This document shows positions 44,852 to 53,331 of a DNA stretch of 64,000 bases, in pieces. The position numbers were made by a program, and so were the translations under genes. The number at the start of each line of letters is the position of its first letter. Position 1 is the first letter of the stretch. The stretch lies in the NCBI GenBank assembly GCA_964453915.1, contig CAYVPW010000001.1, forward strand, positions 13,768-77,767, in the 5' to 3' direction. The notes beneath the pieces were generated by a model. The model was not told the origin of the DNA. It did no database searches and worked only from the letters and a program-made list of their open reading frames with translations. Source of the stretch: UBA1259 sp964453915. GTDB lineage: Bacteria > Bacillota > Clostridia > Christensenellales > Borkfalkiaceae.

Positions 44852-46708
44852 TTATTTTTCCGTAAGCATATTTTTATGCGCCTTTACGTGAACAAAAAAC
44901 CTTTCTTTTTGCTCATTATTTAGTTCGTCGTATTCGCTTAAAAAATATCTCACGTGTTCGTCTATATGTATTTGATGATTATCTATCAAGTCAATATCCA
45001 AGCCGCTCTTTCTTATCTTTTCGTTTTCGCACTGAGCCTTTTCTTGATGAAGTCTTGACAATCCTTTTTGATAATCTAAGTCTTTATACCCTAAAAGAGT
45101 AAGCACCTTTTCTTTTGTAGAAGTATCTATTTTCCCGTCTTCGGAATTTAACAAGCCGCTTTCGTAAAGCTTAAATACCATCTCTTTTTTTTGAGAATCC
45201 GTGTAAAGCAACTCGTTTTCGCCGTCCATATAAACGTCGTCCGAAAAAGCCGTTGACTTATCGGCATAATAAATCCTAGTTTTTTCAAATTCGTCTACAC
45301 ACTTAATCGCCCTTATTCCCGACAAAAATTGTTGATACAACCTTAAAACGTGTTTTGCAACCGCTATAAAAGAACGCCTTATACTCTCCGCAGACATAAT
45401 AAGTCTTTGATTGTCTTGGTCAACCAAAATTTCCAAAGCCGTTCCGCTAGATACGTTTGCGTTATTAGAACTGCTGCTAACGTCCGAAACTCCGCTTATA
45501 ATGGTAAACTCGTTTATAAGCTTACTCTCTTCATCTGAAAAATCAGAAGGTATAGAATTTATCTCCATCATTTCGGGTGCTTTAGATCCTTGCCTATACA
45601 CCAAAATTTTACCGGGGGAAAGCCCTTCTTCGGATAAATCGTCTACGTCTACCGATCCGTCCTCAACGGTCATAACCCCGTTAGAAAGCCTGTTCAAAAA
45701 CTCGTGTTTTCTGTTTTTTACCGCATTAAACGCTCGCTGCACGGGTATAAGCCTTTCTATCACGCTAGTTCCGAAAAAACTTCCGCATTGAGAATACGCT
45801 TCTTGTTTTACAAAAGGAATACCCCTTTTCCCGTTTTCGCCGCAAATATACGGAAGTTCTCCGTAATACAACAACCTATCTCCGGCAACCACTATAAGCC
45901 TTCCTTGCGGATAATCGGAATCCGGCGCAACGTATTTTTCTATAACCGTCACTGCGTTTTTAAGTTTTTTCTTTCCGTTCTTTTTACCTTTCATTGCGAA
46001 ATCTATAACGGATAAATCGTTAACGTCTACATCCTTTCCGACAAGTTCCACACCGTATTTTTCTTTAACGACCGAAACGGGCACTGCTTTTGCGTGTATA
46101 ACGGAAGAACAGCTTTCTATATTTTCGGCGTAAAGATTATCCGGAAATATCTCAAACGGCGAAACCGCCGCAATCTTTACTTCACCTTCATAAACGTCTT
46201 TTCCGTCGTAAACACCAACCTTGTTCCCTCCGTCGTTATCCCATATAATCTTATAAAATCCCGTGCCGCAAGATTCGCTCCAAGAATTCACTTGATTTAT
46301 AACTCTCTCTATATCGTTTCTTTTAAGTGCTTCCGCAATCAACTTTTCCGCAAGGTTAGCGCTTTTAACGTCTTCGTCGTCATCGGTTTTAGGGCGAACG
46401 CTTAAATTAGGCAGCACTCTAGAAAGTTTTGCCAAACGGGTTTCAACAATGGGCGCAATGTGATTAAAAACGCCGCGGTTTTGCCAGCAAAACCCCTTGT
46501 TTTCTAAAACCAACTCTCCCCTGCCGTTTATTCCGCAGTATTGATTACCCGTTAAAAAGTTTATATTTAATTCCCACTGCCTTTCTAAAAACAGTCTTTC
46601 CCTCTGTCTTTCTTCAAAATCGGAAACCGTTTCATAAACAAGTTCTTCAATAAATCTTTCTCTGTCTTTGTCCTTTTGTTTTAACGCAGAATATTTATTT
46701 CTATTCAC
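44852..46708 (-). CDS. Portal protein (P22 gp1-like)
   Basis: Dodecameric DNA gate of the head; 618 residues. RQWELNINFLTGNQYC near the start, NHIAPIVETRLAKLSRVLP, and the long helical C-terminal half with SSNNANVSSGTALEIL fit the P22-type portal family (usual length 600-725). It begins three bases after the TerS-like gene and appears complete. Confidence 0.87.
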   Translation of the reverse strand: MNRNKYSALKQKDKDRERFIEELVYETVSDFEERQRERLFLERQWELNINFLTGNQYCGINGRGELVLENKGFCWQNRGVFNHIAPIVETRLAKLSRVLPNLSVRPKTDDDEDVKSANLAEKLIAEALKRNDIERVINQVNSWSESCGTGFYKIIWDNDGGNKVGVYDGKDVYEGEVKIAAVSPFEIFPDNLYAENIESCSSVIHAKAVPVSVVKEKYGVELVGKDVDVNDLSVIDFAMKGKKNGKKKLKNAVTVIEKYVAPDSDYPQGRLIVVAGDRLLYYGELPYICGENGKRGIPFVKQEAYSQCGSFFGTSVIERLIPVQRAFNAVKNRKHEFLNRLSNGVMTVEDGSVDVDDLSEEGLSPGKILVYRQGSKAPEMMEINSIPSDFSDEESKLINEFTIISGVSDVSSSSNNANVSSGTALEILVDQDNQRLIMSAESIRRSFIAVAKHVLRLYQQFLSGIRAIKCVDEFEKTRIYYADKSTAFSDDVYMDGENELLYTDSQKKEMVFKLYESGLLNSEDGKIDTSTKEKVLTLLGYKDLDYQKGLSRLHQEKAQCENEKIRKSGLDIDLIDNHQIHIDEHVRYFLSEYDELNNEQKERFFVHVKAHKNMLTEK

Positions 46709-46711
46709 CTT

Positions 46712-47011
46712 TTACTCCTCGCCTTTTTCCGCCAAAAGTTTGATAAGTCTTGCTTTTTCTTTTTGCAATTCTTCGTCGCTCATTTCGGATAAATCTTTAT
46801 CGTTTTCCGTAAGCAACATTTTTAAAGCCGTAATATCCGGCGGAACGTTTTTTTTAGTCACTTTCTTTTTAGAAAGTTTTACACCGTCTTCATCGGAAAC
46901 GTACTCCGTGACAGTTTCCGTACAATCGTATCCAAGCGCTTTTTTTAGTAAAGCGTCCTTTAACTTTTTTTGGCTTAAGACGGATTTAATATCGTTAGAT
47001 TTTTCTTTCAT
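46712..47011 (-). CDS. Terminase small-subunit C-terminal-like protein
   Basis: A 99-residue protein that overlaps the terL end by 17 bases. LKDALLKKALGYDCTETVTE and KKKVTKKNVPPDITALKMLL match the oligomerisation/C-terminal part of small terminases, but the N-terminal helix-turn-helix that binds pac DNA is missing. It is also placed after terL instead of before it. It may still couple to TerL without specific DNA recognition. Confidence 0.65.
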   Translation of the reverse strand: MKEKSNDIKSVLSQKKLKDALLKKALGYDCTETVTEYVSDEDGVKLSKKKVTKKNVPPDITALKMLLTENDKDLSEMSDEELQKEKARLIKLLAEKGEE

Positions 47012-48425
47012 TAAGCATCTTCCTTATAAGCCTTTCTTTGTCTTTTTGGATTTCGGTTTTAATCGGCTTTATAGGAGATAATGCGGGCTTCTTCATTAAA
47101 TAATACCTTAACTCGTCCAAAGAATGGTCGTCGTATTTTTTAGGCGTATCACCCGAACCCCACCAGTAGCTTTTGAACTCTCTTATCAGGTTAACGCAAT
47201 TTTTAAATACGTACAGTTTAGGCTTTTTAGGGTCTTTATTTAAGTATTGTTTTACCCTTTGTATACCGCTAAACATATCTTTATTAACTCTAGGATTAGC
47301 GTTTACGCCTTGTTCGTAGAATAATTCCGTCACGCTTTTATTTAGAGCAAGCGTTCTTTGGTTCGCTGCAGAATCGATTATGGCGTTAACCCTTCCTTCC
47401 CCGTCGGTTTTCCAGTTTAACCTTTTACAAATCTCTTTTATCGCCTTTGCGTGAAAAACAACGTCCTTTCCCGCAACGAAATGCTCCGCCACCGCGTAAA
47501 CGTTCCCGTCATAATCTACCGCATACCAGTGTGCGGAAAGCGGATTATTTAATCCGGGATCTATAGAAACGGTATCTTGCCATTCTAAAGGAACGTCAAA
47601 CGGCTCTATCACGTGAAAGTTTTCGTCAAATTCCGGATACACAAGCCCCGTATTAGACTTAAATCTGCCGTATCTTCTACTCTCAATTTGGTCCAAAGGT
47701 AAACTTTTAGTCAACTCTTCAAATTCTTGTTTTTTTAAAAAAGGGTTATCCGCCCACTCCATAAATTCATACCAAACTTCGGGCGAATCCCCACTATTTA
47801 AAAATATCTCGTCGTAAATATAAGTAAGTCCCTTTAAGGGCGTCATCGTTCCGAAAATATCCCCCGACTTATCCAAAACTCTCATTCTGCATTCGTCGTA
47901 AATATCTTTGGGCGGCTCTTCGTCAAACCAAACGAAATCTAAAGAACTTCCCTGAAATTTTTCTCTGCCTTGGTCGCAAGACTTAAACCCTATCACGCTT
48001 ATGCCGCCAAACACGTTTTTTATCATAATTTGGTCTATCACACCGTATTTAAGGCTGTCTTTTTTTCCGGAAAGCATAGTCACGTCTTGTATCCAGCGTG
48101 GGTTTAAGTAGTGCAAAACTTTTGCCTGCGCAACATCTCTTTGTACTTGCGTAGAAAGCGACACAACCCAACCGAAAACGTTTTTTCTGTTTTCTCTATA
48201 CGGATGAATTCCCCTTGCCATATAAACGGCTTCAACCGCTCCACATTCGGTTTTTCCGCTTCTGTTTCCGCCGAAAACCCACCTGTTTCTTTTTTGGCAC
48301 TTATGAAATTCTAATTGTTTTAAATGAACTTTTTCTCCGACGTTGTAATTTTCTAAATTTCTGAAAGCCGCTCTTTTTTTCTGTTCGTTCTCTATTTGAA
48401 TAATCTTTTTATAAATCTCAAACAT
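46995..48425 (-). CDS. Terminase large subunit
   Basis: DNA-packaging ATPase and nuclease; 476 residues. Walker A GGNRSGKT and Walker B FVWFDEEPP mark the motor (about 1-235). The RNase H-like nuclease has SIDPGLNNPL, AIIDSAA and DDHSLDELRYYL, keeping all acidic residues. First gene of the head cassette. A promoter candidate (TTGTTT, 17 bases, TAAATT) lies just upstream; the ribosome site is weak. Confidence 0.93.
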   Translation of the reverse strand: MFEIYKKIIQIENEQKKRAAFRNLENYNVGEKVHLKQLEFHKCQKRNRWVFGGNRSGKTECGAVEAVYMARGIHPYRENRKNVFGWVVSLSTQVQRDVAQAKVLHYLNPRWIQDVTMLSGKKDSLKYGVIDQIMIKNVFGGISVIGFKSCDQGREKFQGSSLDFVWFDEEPPKDIYDECRMRVLDKSGDIFGTMTPLKGLTYIYDEIFLNSGDSPEVWYEFMEWADNPFLKKQEFEELTKSLPLDQIESRRYGRFKSNTGLVYPEFDENFHVIEPFDVPLEWQDTVSIDPGLNNPLSAHWYAVDYDGNVYAVAEHFVAGKDVVFHAKAIKEICKRLNWKTDGEGRVNAIIDSAANQRTLALNKSVTELFYEQGVNANPRVNKDMFSGIQRVKQYLNKDPKKPKLYVFKNCVNLIREFKSYWWGSGDTPKKYDDHSLDELRYYLMKKPALSPIKPIKTEIQKDKERLIRKMLNERKI

Positions 48426-48463
48426 ATTCTACAATTTAACCTTTAATTCGATATAAAACAATT

Positions 48464-48492
48464 TTTACGTCCATACGAAACTACCTTATAAT
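48464..48492 (+). promoter_or_regulatory. Promoter of the 48521 gene
   Basis: TTTACG (48464-48469), 17-base spacer, TATAAT (48487-48492), followed by a GGAG ribosome site before the ATG. Confidence 0.6.
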
Positions 48493-48520
48493 CTCTCTTA
48501 ACCATATAAAGGAGTTTTTT

Positions 48521-49261
48521 ATGAAACGCAAAATGTTTTGTTTAACGGCGTTCGTTCTTTTGATATTTACCGTTTTTCCGCAAGCATACGTTGCAAATGC
48601 TGATACCAACTATTTTAGAGTGATAAATTCCGAAACGCCCTTTTATCGCGATAAAGAAATGCAATCTCTCGCATTTTATCTCCCCTATACTTACTATGTA
48701 AAAGTTTTAAGCGTAGACGGAGATGTTGCTCACGTAGAGTGTTACGGACAAGCAGGCTCTATCGCAATGGACGGATACACCCCGTACTCTTTACTTTATA
48801 AAGATAACCTGCTAACGGACGCCCCCTATCTATCGCTTACGATTACAACTGTAGAACCTACTAAACTCTACGAAGACGCAAACTTAAAAACCCCTACTAG
48901 ATACTTGTTTCAAGAACGCACGCTCTCTTACTACGGCAGTATAGAAACGCAACTCGGAATTGTATACTACGTAAGCTATAACGGGCAGTTCGGATACGTG
49001 AGCGAAGAAGCCGTGTATCCTTTTACGGTTGCAAACCACCCTAACGAACTTACTTTTTTAATACAAAACGAACCGTCTTCTTCATCAGAATCTAAAGATA
49101 CGCTAAAAGATACGGGCGATTCTTCAGATAATTATCTTACCATTCGCATTGTGATAATATCTTGTTTGGTTCTTGCGGGATTAATAGCCCTATTTACCGT
49201 AAAGCGCCCTAAAAAGGCTGCCCAAACCACAGATTACTACGACGAAAACGAATACGAATAA
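48521..49261 (+). CDS. Secreted SH3-like protein with C-terminal membrane anchor
   Basis: A 246-residue protein that I cannot name. An N-terminal signal peptide (1-27, ending ANA-D) is followed by two beta-rich SH3-like modules (about 30-100 and 105-170) with repeated Tyr/Gly, a Ser/Asp linker (about 180-200), one membrane helix (about 203-225) and a short basic tail. It faces outward and may bind cell wall. It sits on the opposite strand inside the phage-like block. The 820-residue protein at 50071 has the same overall plan. Confidence 0.75.
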   Translation: MKRKMFCLTAFVLLIFTVFPQAYVANADTNYFRVINSETPFYRDKEMQSLAFYLPYTYYVKVLSVDGDVAHVECYGQAGSIAMDGYTPYSLLYKDNLLTDAPYLSLTITTVEPTKLYEDANLKTPTRYLFQERTLSYYGSIETQLGIVYYVSYNGQFGYVSEEAVYPFTVANHPNELTFLIQNEPSSSSESKDTLKDTGDSSDNYLTIRIVIISCLVLAGLIALFTVKRPKKAAQTTDYYDENEYE

Positions 49262-49269
49262 CCTAAAAT

Positions 49270-49788
49270 TTACGCAGTTTTGCGTTTTTCCGCATTTGTT
49301 TCTACGGAAGTTTGTTTGCGCTTGTTTTTTATCGTTTTGCCTTCAATTTCGTAAACTCTTTTTAACAACTCCTTAAAAAAGTCCATTTTAAGGCAATACT
49401 TTTCAAACCACTCGTCGTTTACGCCTGATTTTTCCAAATTACACGCAAATTTTTCGGCAAGTTTTACTTGCCTTCTAAAATAAGCCCTTCCCGTATAATC
49501 AAAATCTTGGAAAAAATCTTTGGTTTTATCTCTAAAATATTTATAACTGAAATAAACCAACTCTTCGTCCGAAAATTTTTTCAAGACCTTATCAACGATT
49601 ATCTTTAAAACGATAAGCGTATCCTTTTGTTCGGTATAAGATAAAACCTTTTCGCACTGACAAACACACGGCGACAGGTCGTTAATAGAAGCCAATGCCT
49701 TTTTCTCTACTAACTCGTCAATCTGGTCCATAACGTCTTCCAAGTGTTTGTAAGCATATAAAACCGCCTTAGCATAGTATTTATTCAT
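49270..49788 (-). CDS. ArpU/late-regulator-like protein (sigma-like)
   Basis: A 172-residue protein of helical character. The segment EELVYFSYKYFRDKTKDFF followed by DYTGRAYFRRQVKLAEKF resembles sigma region-4-like HTH of phage late regulators of the ArpU/RinA kind, which usually stand just upstream of terminase genes. The ATG at 49786-49788 follows GGAG; an upstream extension of 14 codons runs over the operator palindrome and is rejected. It probably activates or controls the head cassette; this is inferred. Confidence 0.55.
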   Translation of the reverse strand: MNKYYAKAVLYAYKHLEDVMDQIDELVEKKALASINDLSPCVCQCEKVLSYTEQKDTLIVLKIIVDKVLKKFSDEELVYFSYKYFRDKTKDFFQDFDYTGRAYFRRQVKLAEKFACNLEKSGVNDEWFEKYCLKMDFFKELLKRVYEIEGKTIKNKRKQTSVETNAEKRKTA

Positions 49789-49811
49789 TGCAAATCTCCA
49801 TTTGTAGTTTC

Positions 49812-49830
49812 GTAATTTCGCCGAAATCAC
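49812..49830. promoter_or_regulatory. Operator-like palindrome at the start site of the ArpU-like gene
   Basis: A 19-bp near-perfect inverted repeat (GTAATTTCG-C-CGAAATCAC on the plus strand, one mismatched pair) that covers the predicted start site. Confidence 0.6.
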
Positions 49831-49834
49831 CCTT

Positions 49835-49864
49835 ATTATAATTATCCAAAACCCGCCTTGTCAA
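49835..49864 (-). promoter_or_regulatory. Promoter of the ArpU-like gene
   Basis: TTGACA (49859-49864), 18-base spacer, TATAAT (49835-49840) on the minus strand. Confidence 0.75.
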
Positions 49865-49878
49865 TTTTTTATGTCGAA

Positions 49879-49910
49879 TTTTGAACAAAATTATTTATTT
49901 TTGTACAAAA
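49879..49910. repeat. Two TTTTGWACAAAA sites 20 bp apart
   Basis: TTTTGAACAAAA (49879-49890) and TTTTGTACAAAA (49899-49910); the second is a perfect 12-bp palindrome, the first has one central mismatch. The distance equals two helical turns. They lie upstream of the ArpU-like promoter and about 160 bases from the 50071 gene. Confidence 0.5.
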
Positions 49911-50034
49911 TTATTTTTTAATGTCATATTTCTCTTGATTAAACAGCAAAAACGTTTTAATATAATCGTTTTTGTCTTTTGTCGCAAACTGCGTACTATA
50001 CAAGGCAAATTTTGTAATAATATTTATTTTTTTA

Positions 50035-50063
50035 TATACAAAACAAAATAAATATGATAAAAT
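50035..50063 (+). promoter_or_regulatory. Promoter giving a leaderless start for the 50071 gene
   Basis: TATACA (50035-50040), 17-base spacer, TAAAAT (50058-50063) with TGA before it. Seven bases then separate the -10 from the ATG, and there is no ribosome site. Confidence 0.6.
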
Positions 50064-50070
50064 ATGATTT

Positions 50071-52533
50071 ATGAAAGCAAATGTAAACAATAAACTAAAG
50101 AAAATATTTTTGGCGGTTTTAGCACTTGTTATGCTGTCTTCTATCCTTGCTTTTTTCTCTGCGAACAAAAAAGCAAGCGCATCAAGAGGCATAACCGTTT
50201 CGGAATTTTTACCCACCAACGAAATCGAATACTACGAATTTAACGAAAACGTTCCTAAAAAAAGTTTTTTTTGGGATAACAACGCTGCGATAATTTTAGA
50301 GAATTCTCAAAATCATAATTATAGCGTTTTGTTTTATATTCAAAACAAAGGGTACTCTCTCTACGATAAACTGGGTGACAAAACGCCCCACCAAATAAAA
50401 AAATTATCAAACGACACCATTGCCATTGCGCTAACCAACGTTTTATATTCCATAAATATAAACGATCTATCCGCTTTTCCGCAATCGCTACTCAGCAATT
50501 CTACACCAGTTTCCGGCTCTTATTTCGACTTAAACGCAAGCCATTTGGCGGCGGCTTCCGGAAACGACGTTTACTTATATAATCTCAGTGGGCTAAACGT
50601 TACGGACGGTCAAAGAATTACGGAAATAAGCGTAGAAGAACTTACCCCCATCTGCGTAAACGAAAACGACGACCTTTTCTACTTAGCAAACGGCACTCGT
50701 GCACTGACAAGATTTAACTTGAATACAAAATTAACCACGGAGTTATTATCTTCTTCCAGCGAAAATTTAAAGTTCGTGGCAAATAACGATTATTTGTTTT
50801 TCACAAACGGAAGAGATTTTTATAAAATAGATTTAAAAACGTTAAATCAAACCAAACTCACTCCGCCGAATTCAGATTTCGATTTGGGTAAAATAGATAC
50901 TGTTAGCGATATTTGTTTTAGGGAAAACGGATTAGTAATAACCGATTCTACCCTGCCCGCCATTCAAGAATTTACCGTAGACGACAGTAATTTAGAATTT
51001 ACGGGATTTGCAATAGCAAGCAATAAAACCGCTTATAACAGAATAAGCGAAAGCGCAAAAGAAATAGACGTTTCTTATAATTCTCTTGCAGTTTTAGACA
51101 GCGTTAAACTTACCGTAATAAAAAACACGGAAGAAAACTTAAAAAGCAAAAACAATTTTGCAAATTATTTTATTAACGAAGGCGTTTTAAGCGGGCTTAA
51201 TCCCTCTATGCTTGCGCTTGGTAACGGAAACGCTATGCTTGGCGGAACAAACAAGGTGTTGATATTAGACTATAATTCCGGCAAAAAACTGTTTGAGCAC
51301 ACGTTTGAAGGCGGAAACAACATAGTAAGCATAACCTATCAAAGCAATGCATACTACGCAACTAAAATAAAAGACGGCACAGGAAACTCTCTTGCCGTGT
51401 ATAAAATTTATTTGCAAAACGGAGAATACGTTTCGGAAGAGTTATTTTCTACGGACGAAATTTATAACGCAACCGCAAAAACCACGGTAGACGTAAACGG
51501 TAATTTTTACATCACCAGTAGCGTAAACAACTGCGTTTATAAATATTCAAAAACAGAAAACGGATATCAAGCAACACAGCTAAACGGACTTACCGAAAGC
51601 GGAATATTAAAACTTGCCACGGACCTAAGCGGAACGCTTTTTATGTTAAAAAGCAATTGCGTGCAATATTATCATAACCAAACCGTTTATACTGTTCAAA
51701 CAAACTTTAACGGCAAAACCGCAAAGTCTTTTGCAATGGATTACGATAACAAATCGGTATATTTCATATTTAACGGTTTAGAAAACGTAGCAAAAACGGA
51801 CAATTTACCTAATATATCCTTAAAAAACGCCGTTATTCCGCAAGAATTTAAAATAACCGATACAAACGCAAGCGTATCCGAACTAAAAATATATTCTCCT
51901 AAACAAAACGCAAATGTTTACGAAATCACCAAAAGCGAAAGCACTTTCACTTTTAACGGACTATTCAAAAACGTAACAACGGATTTTATAAAAATTTGTT
52001 CTTTAATTCTAACGGAAAACGATGAAGAAAACTCTATAGAAAGAACTTGCAACTTATCCGTTTTAACCGGGAAGGACGATAAAAACGCTTCCGTTATGGT
52101 AATAATAAACGATAACGACCTAGAAGAGATTAACTCCGTCACCCCGAAAGAAAAAACCTTGTACGTTACAACGGGCGTAAACATGTATTACATTCCCATA
52201 ATAACGGAAGACAGTAGATTTTGCCTAACAGATTCTAACGGTCAAACTATAAGATTAGATAAAAAGTCTGAAATTCTTGTATTAAATAAAGTGCAGTCCT
52301 TAGAAAGCGTATTCTACTTTGTTAAAGTAAACGTTAACGGAACGGAAGTATTCGGCTACGTTCCCGAAAACTACACCGTAGAAGTTCTTTTTGAAGACAT
52401 TATAGGTACACCTAACCAAACGCTTATAGAAGGAAACAACCCCCACGCTTTAAGAAACGCATTGATTGTTATCGCTTTGGCGTGCTCGGTTTTCGGAACT
52501 TCTTTCTATTTTATCTTTAAGAAAAAAGATTGA
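50071..52533 (+). CDS. Large secreted beta-propeller-like protein with C-terminal anchor
   Basis: An 820-residue protein that I cannot name. Signal peptide (about 1-38, ending ASA-S), then a long region of repeated beta strands with Asp/Asn-Gly turns resembling propeller blades (about 60-620), a C-terminal SH3-like stretch (about 690-780, TLYVTTGVNMYYIP to VFGYVPENYTVEV), one membrane helix (about 793-813) and a KKKD tail. It is predicted to face outward. It starts without a ribosome site directly after its promoter. No catalytic motif is seen. Confidence 0.7.
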   Translation: MKANVNNKLKKIFLAVLALVMLSSILAFFSANKKASASRGITVSEFLPTNEIEYYEFNENVPKKSFFWDNNAAIILENSQNHNYSVLFYIQNKGYSLYDKLGDKTPHQIKKLSNDTIAIALTNVLYSININDLSAFPQSLLSNSTPVSGSYFDLNASHLAAASGNDVYLYNLSGLNVTDGQRITEISVEELTPICVNENDDLFYLANGTRALTRFNLNTKLTTELLSSSSENLKFVANNDYLFFTNGRDFYKIDLKTLNQTKLTPPNSDFDLGKIDTVSDICFRENGLVITDSTLPAIQEFTVDDSNLEFTGFAIASNKTAYNRISESAKEIDVSYNSLAVLDSVKLTVIKNTEENLKSKNNFANYFINEGVLSGLNPSMLALGNGNAMLGGTNKVLILDYNSGKKLFEHTFEGGNNIVSITYQSNAYYATKIKDGTGNSLAVYKIYLQNGEYVSEELFSTDEIYNATAKTTVDVNGNFYITSSVNNCVYKYSKTENGYQATQLNGLTESGILKLATDLSGTLFMLKSNCVQYYHNQTVYTVQTNFNGKTAKSFAMDYDNKSVYFIFNGLENVAKTDNLPNISLKNAVIPQEFKITDTNASVSELKIYSPKQNANVYEITKSESTFTFNGLFKNVTTDFIKICSLILTENDEENSIERTCNLSVLTGKDDKNASVMVIINDNDLEEINSVTPKEKTLYVTTGVNMYYIPIITEDSRFCLTDSNGQTIRLDKKSEILVLNKVQSLESVFYFVKVNVNGTEVFGYVPENYTVEVLFEDIIGTPNQTLIEGNNPHALRNALIVIALACSVFGTSFYFIFKKKD

Positions 52534-52547
52534 TCATGTAAACACTA

Positions 52548-52587
52548 AAAAACGGTAAGACTTTTTATAAAAAGCCTTACCGTTTTT
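52548..52587. terminator. Bidirectional terminator between convergent genes
   Basis: A 12-bp stem AAAAACGGTAAG/CTTACCGTTTTT with a mostly A/T loop, between the 50071 gene and the SSB-like gene. Confidence 0.9.
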
Positions 52588-52599
52588 ATTTTTGTATTT

Positions 52600-53307
52600 T
52601 TAATATCCGTCGTTATAAACCGCTTCGCTATCAGAGCGTTCTTTTACGGATAGCAAATCAAATTCTTCGTCCGCATCAAAATTGTCTGCATTTTCATATG
52701 CGGCAAGTTTACTTATAGATACTTCGTATGCCGTCATAATTTTTATCTCTTCGTCGGACAAACGCTTTTGATATTCTCTGCTTTGTATCCTTCCGCTTAT
52801 CGCAATTTTTTCGCCCACGGCAAGGTTTTTTGCAAACCGTGCGTTTCTTCCCCATGCAATACAAGGGATATAATCGGATTTATTATAAGAACGGTTTACC
52901 GCTATCAAAATATCCGCAATCTCTCTGTTAAAAGGCGTGGTTCTATATACGGGTTGTTTACAAATATACCCCGAAAGCACTATGCTGTTAGGATTTTTTA
53001 CTATCGGAGAATCCAAAAGTTCTCTCACAAAAACCGTAAGCATAAGTTTGCTTTTTCCGTCTATCAATTTGTTATAACTTCTAAACTGCCCCAAAGCGTT
53101 TATCACAACGCCGGGTTTAAGATTTTTATCCGCGATAAGCCTTTCAGAAACGGTCACGGGCAACACGTCGCCTTGACCGGAAAGTCTTTTTACTAAAACA
53201 CTCATCTCGTAAAAGCCTTCTCCGTACACTTCGTGCGAAAATTCCGCTTCGGTCAAAATTTCGCCGCTAATAAAAACCTTATTGTTTTTTTCCGCCAAAT
53301 AGTTCAT
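52600..53307 (-). CDS. Single-stranded DNA-binding-like protein with two OB folds
   Basis: A 235-residue protein. Residues about 5-100 (NKVFISGEILTEAEFSHEV) form one OB-like unit and 103-190 (NSIVLSGYICKQPVYRT, ADILIAVNR, IPCIAWGRNARFA, ISGRIQSREY) a second, clearly SSB-type unit. It lacks the usual DDDIPF tip; the C-terminus is acidic, then ends in DGY. A normal SSB is about 140-170 residues with one fold, so this is a divergent paralogue rather than the main Ssb. Confidence 0.75.
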   Translation of the reverse strand: MNYLAEKNNKVFISGEILTEAEFSHEVYGEGFYEMSVLVKRLSGQGDVLPVTVSERLIADKNLKPGVVINALGQFRSYNKLIDGKSKLMLTVFVRELLDSPIVKNPNSIVLSGYICKQPVYRTTPFNREIADILIAVNRSYNKSDYIPCIAWGRNARFAKNLAVGEKIAISGRIQSREYQKRLSDEEIKIMTAYEVSISKLAAYENADNFDADEEFDLLSVKERSDSEAVYNDGY

Positions 53308-53331
53308 ATATTTACTTCCTCCAAAGAATTT

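Noticed and set aside
40247..50070. Attachment-site repeats bounding the head cassette
   Set aside because: I looked for matching direct repeats at both flanks and for a tRNA gene at either edge and saw none that exceed chance in AT-rich sequence.
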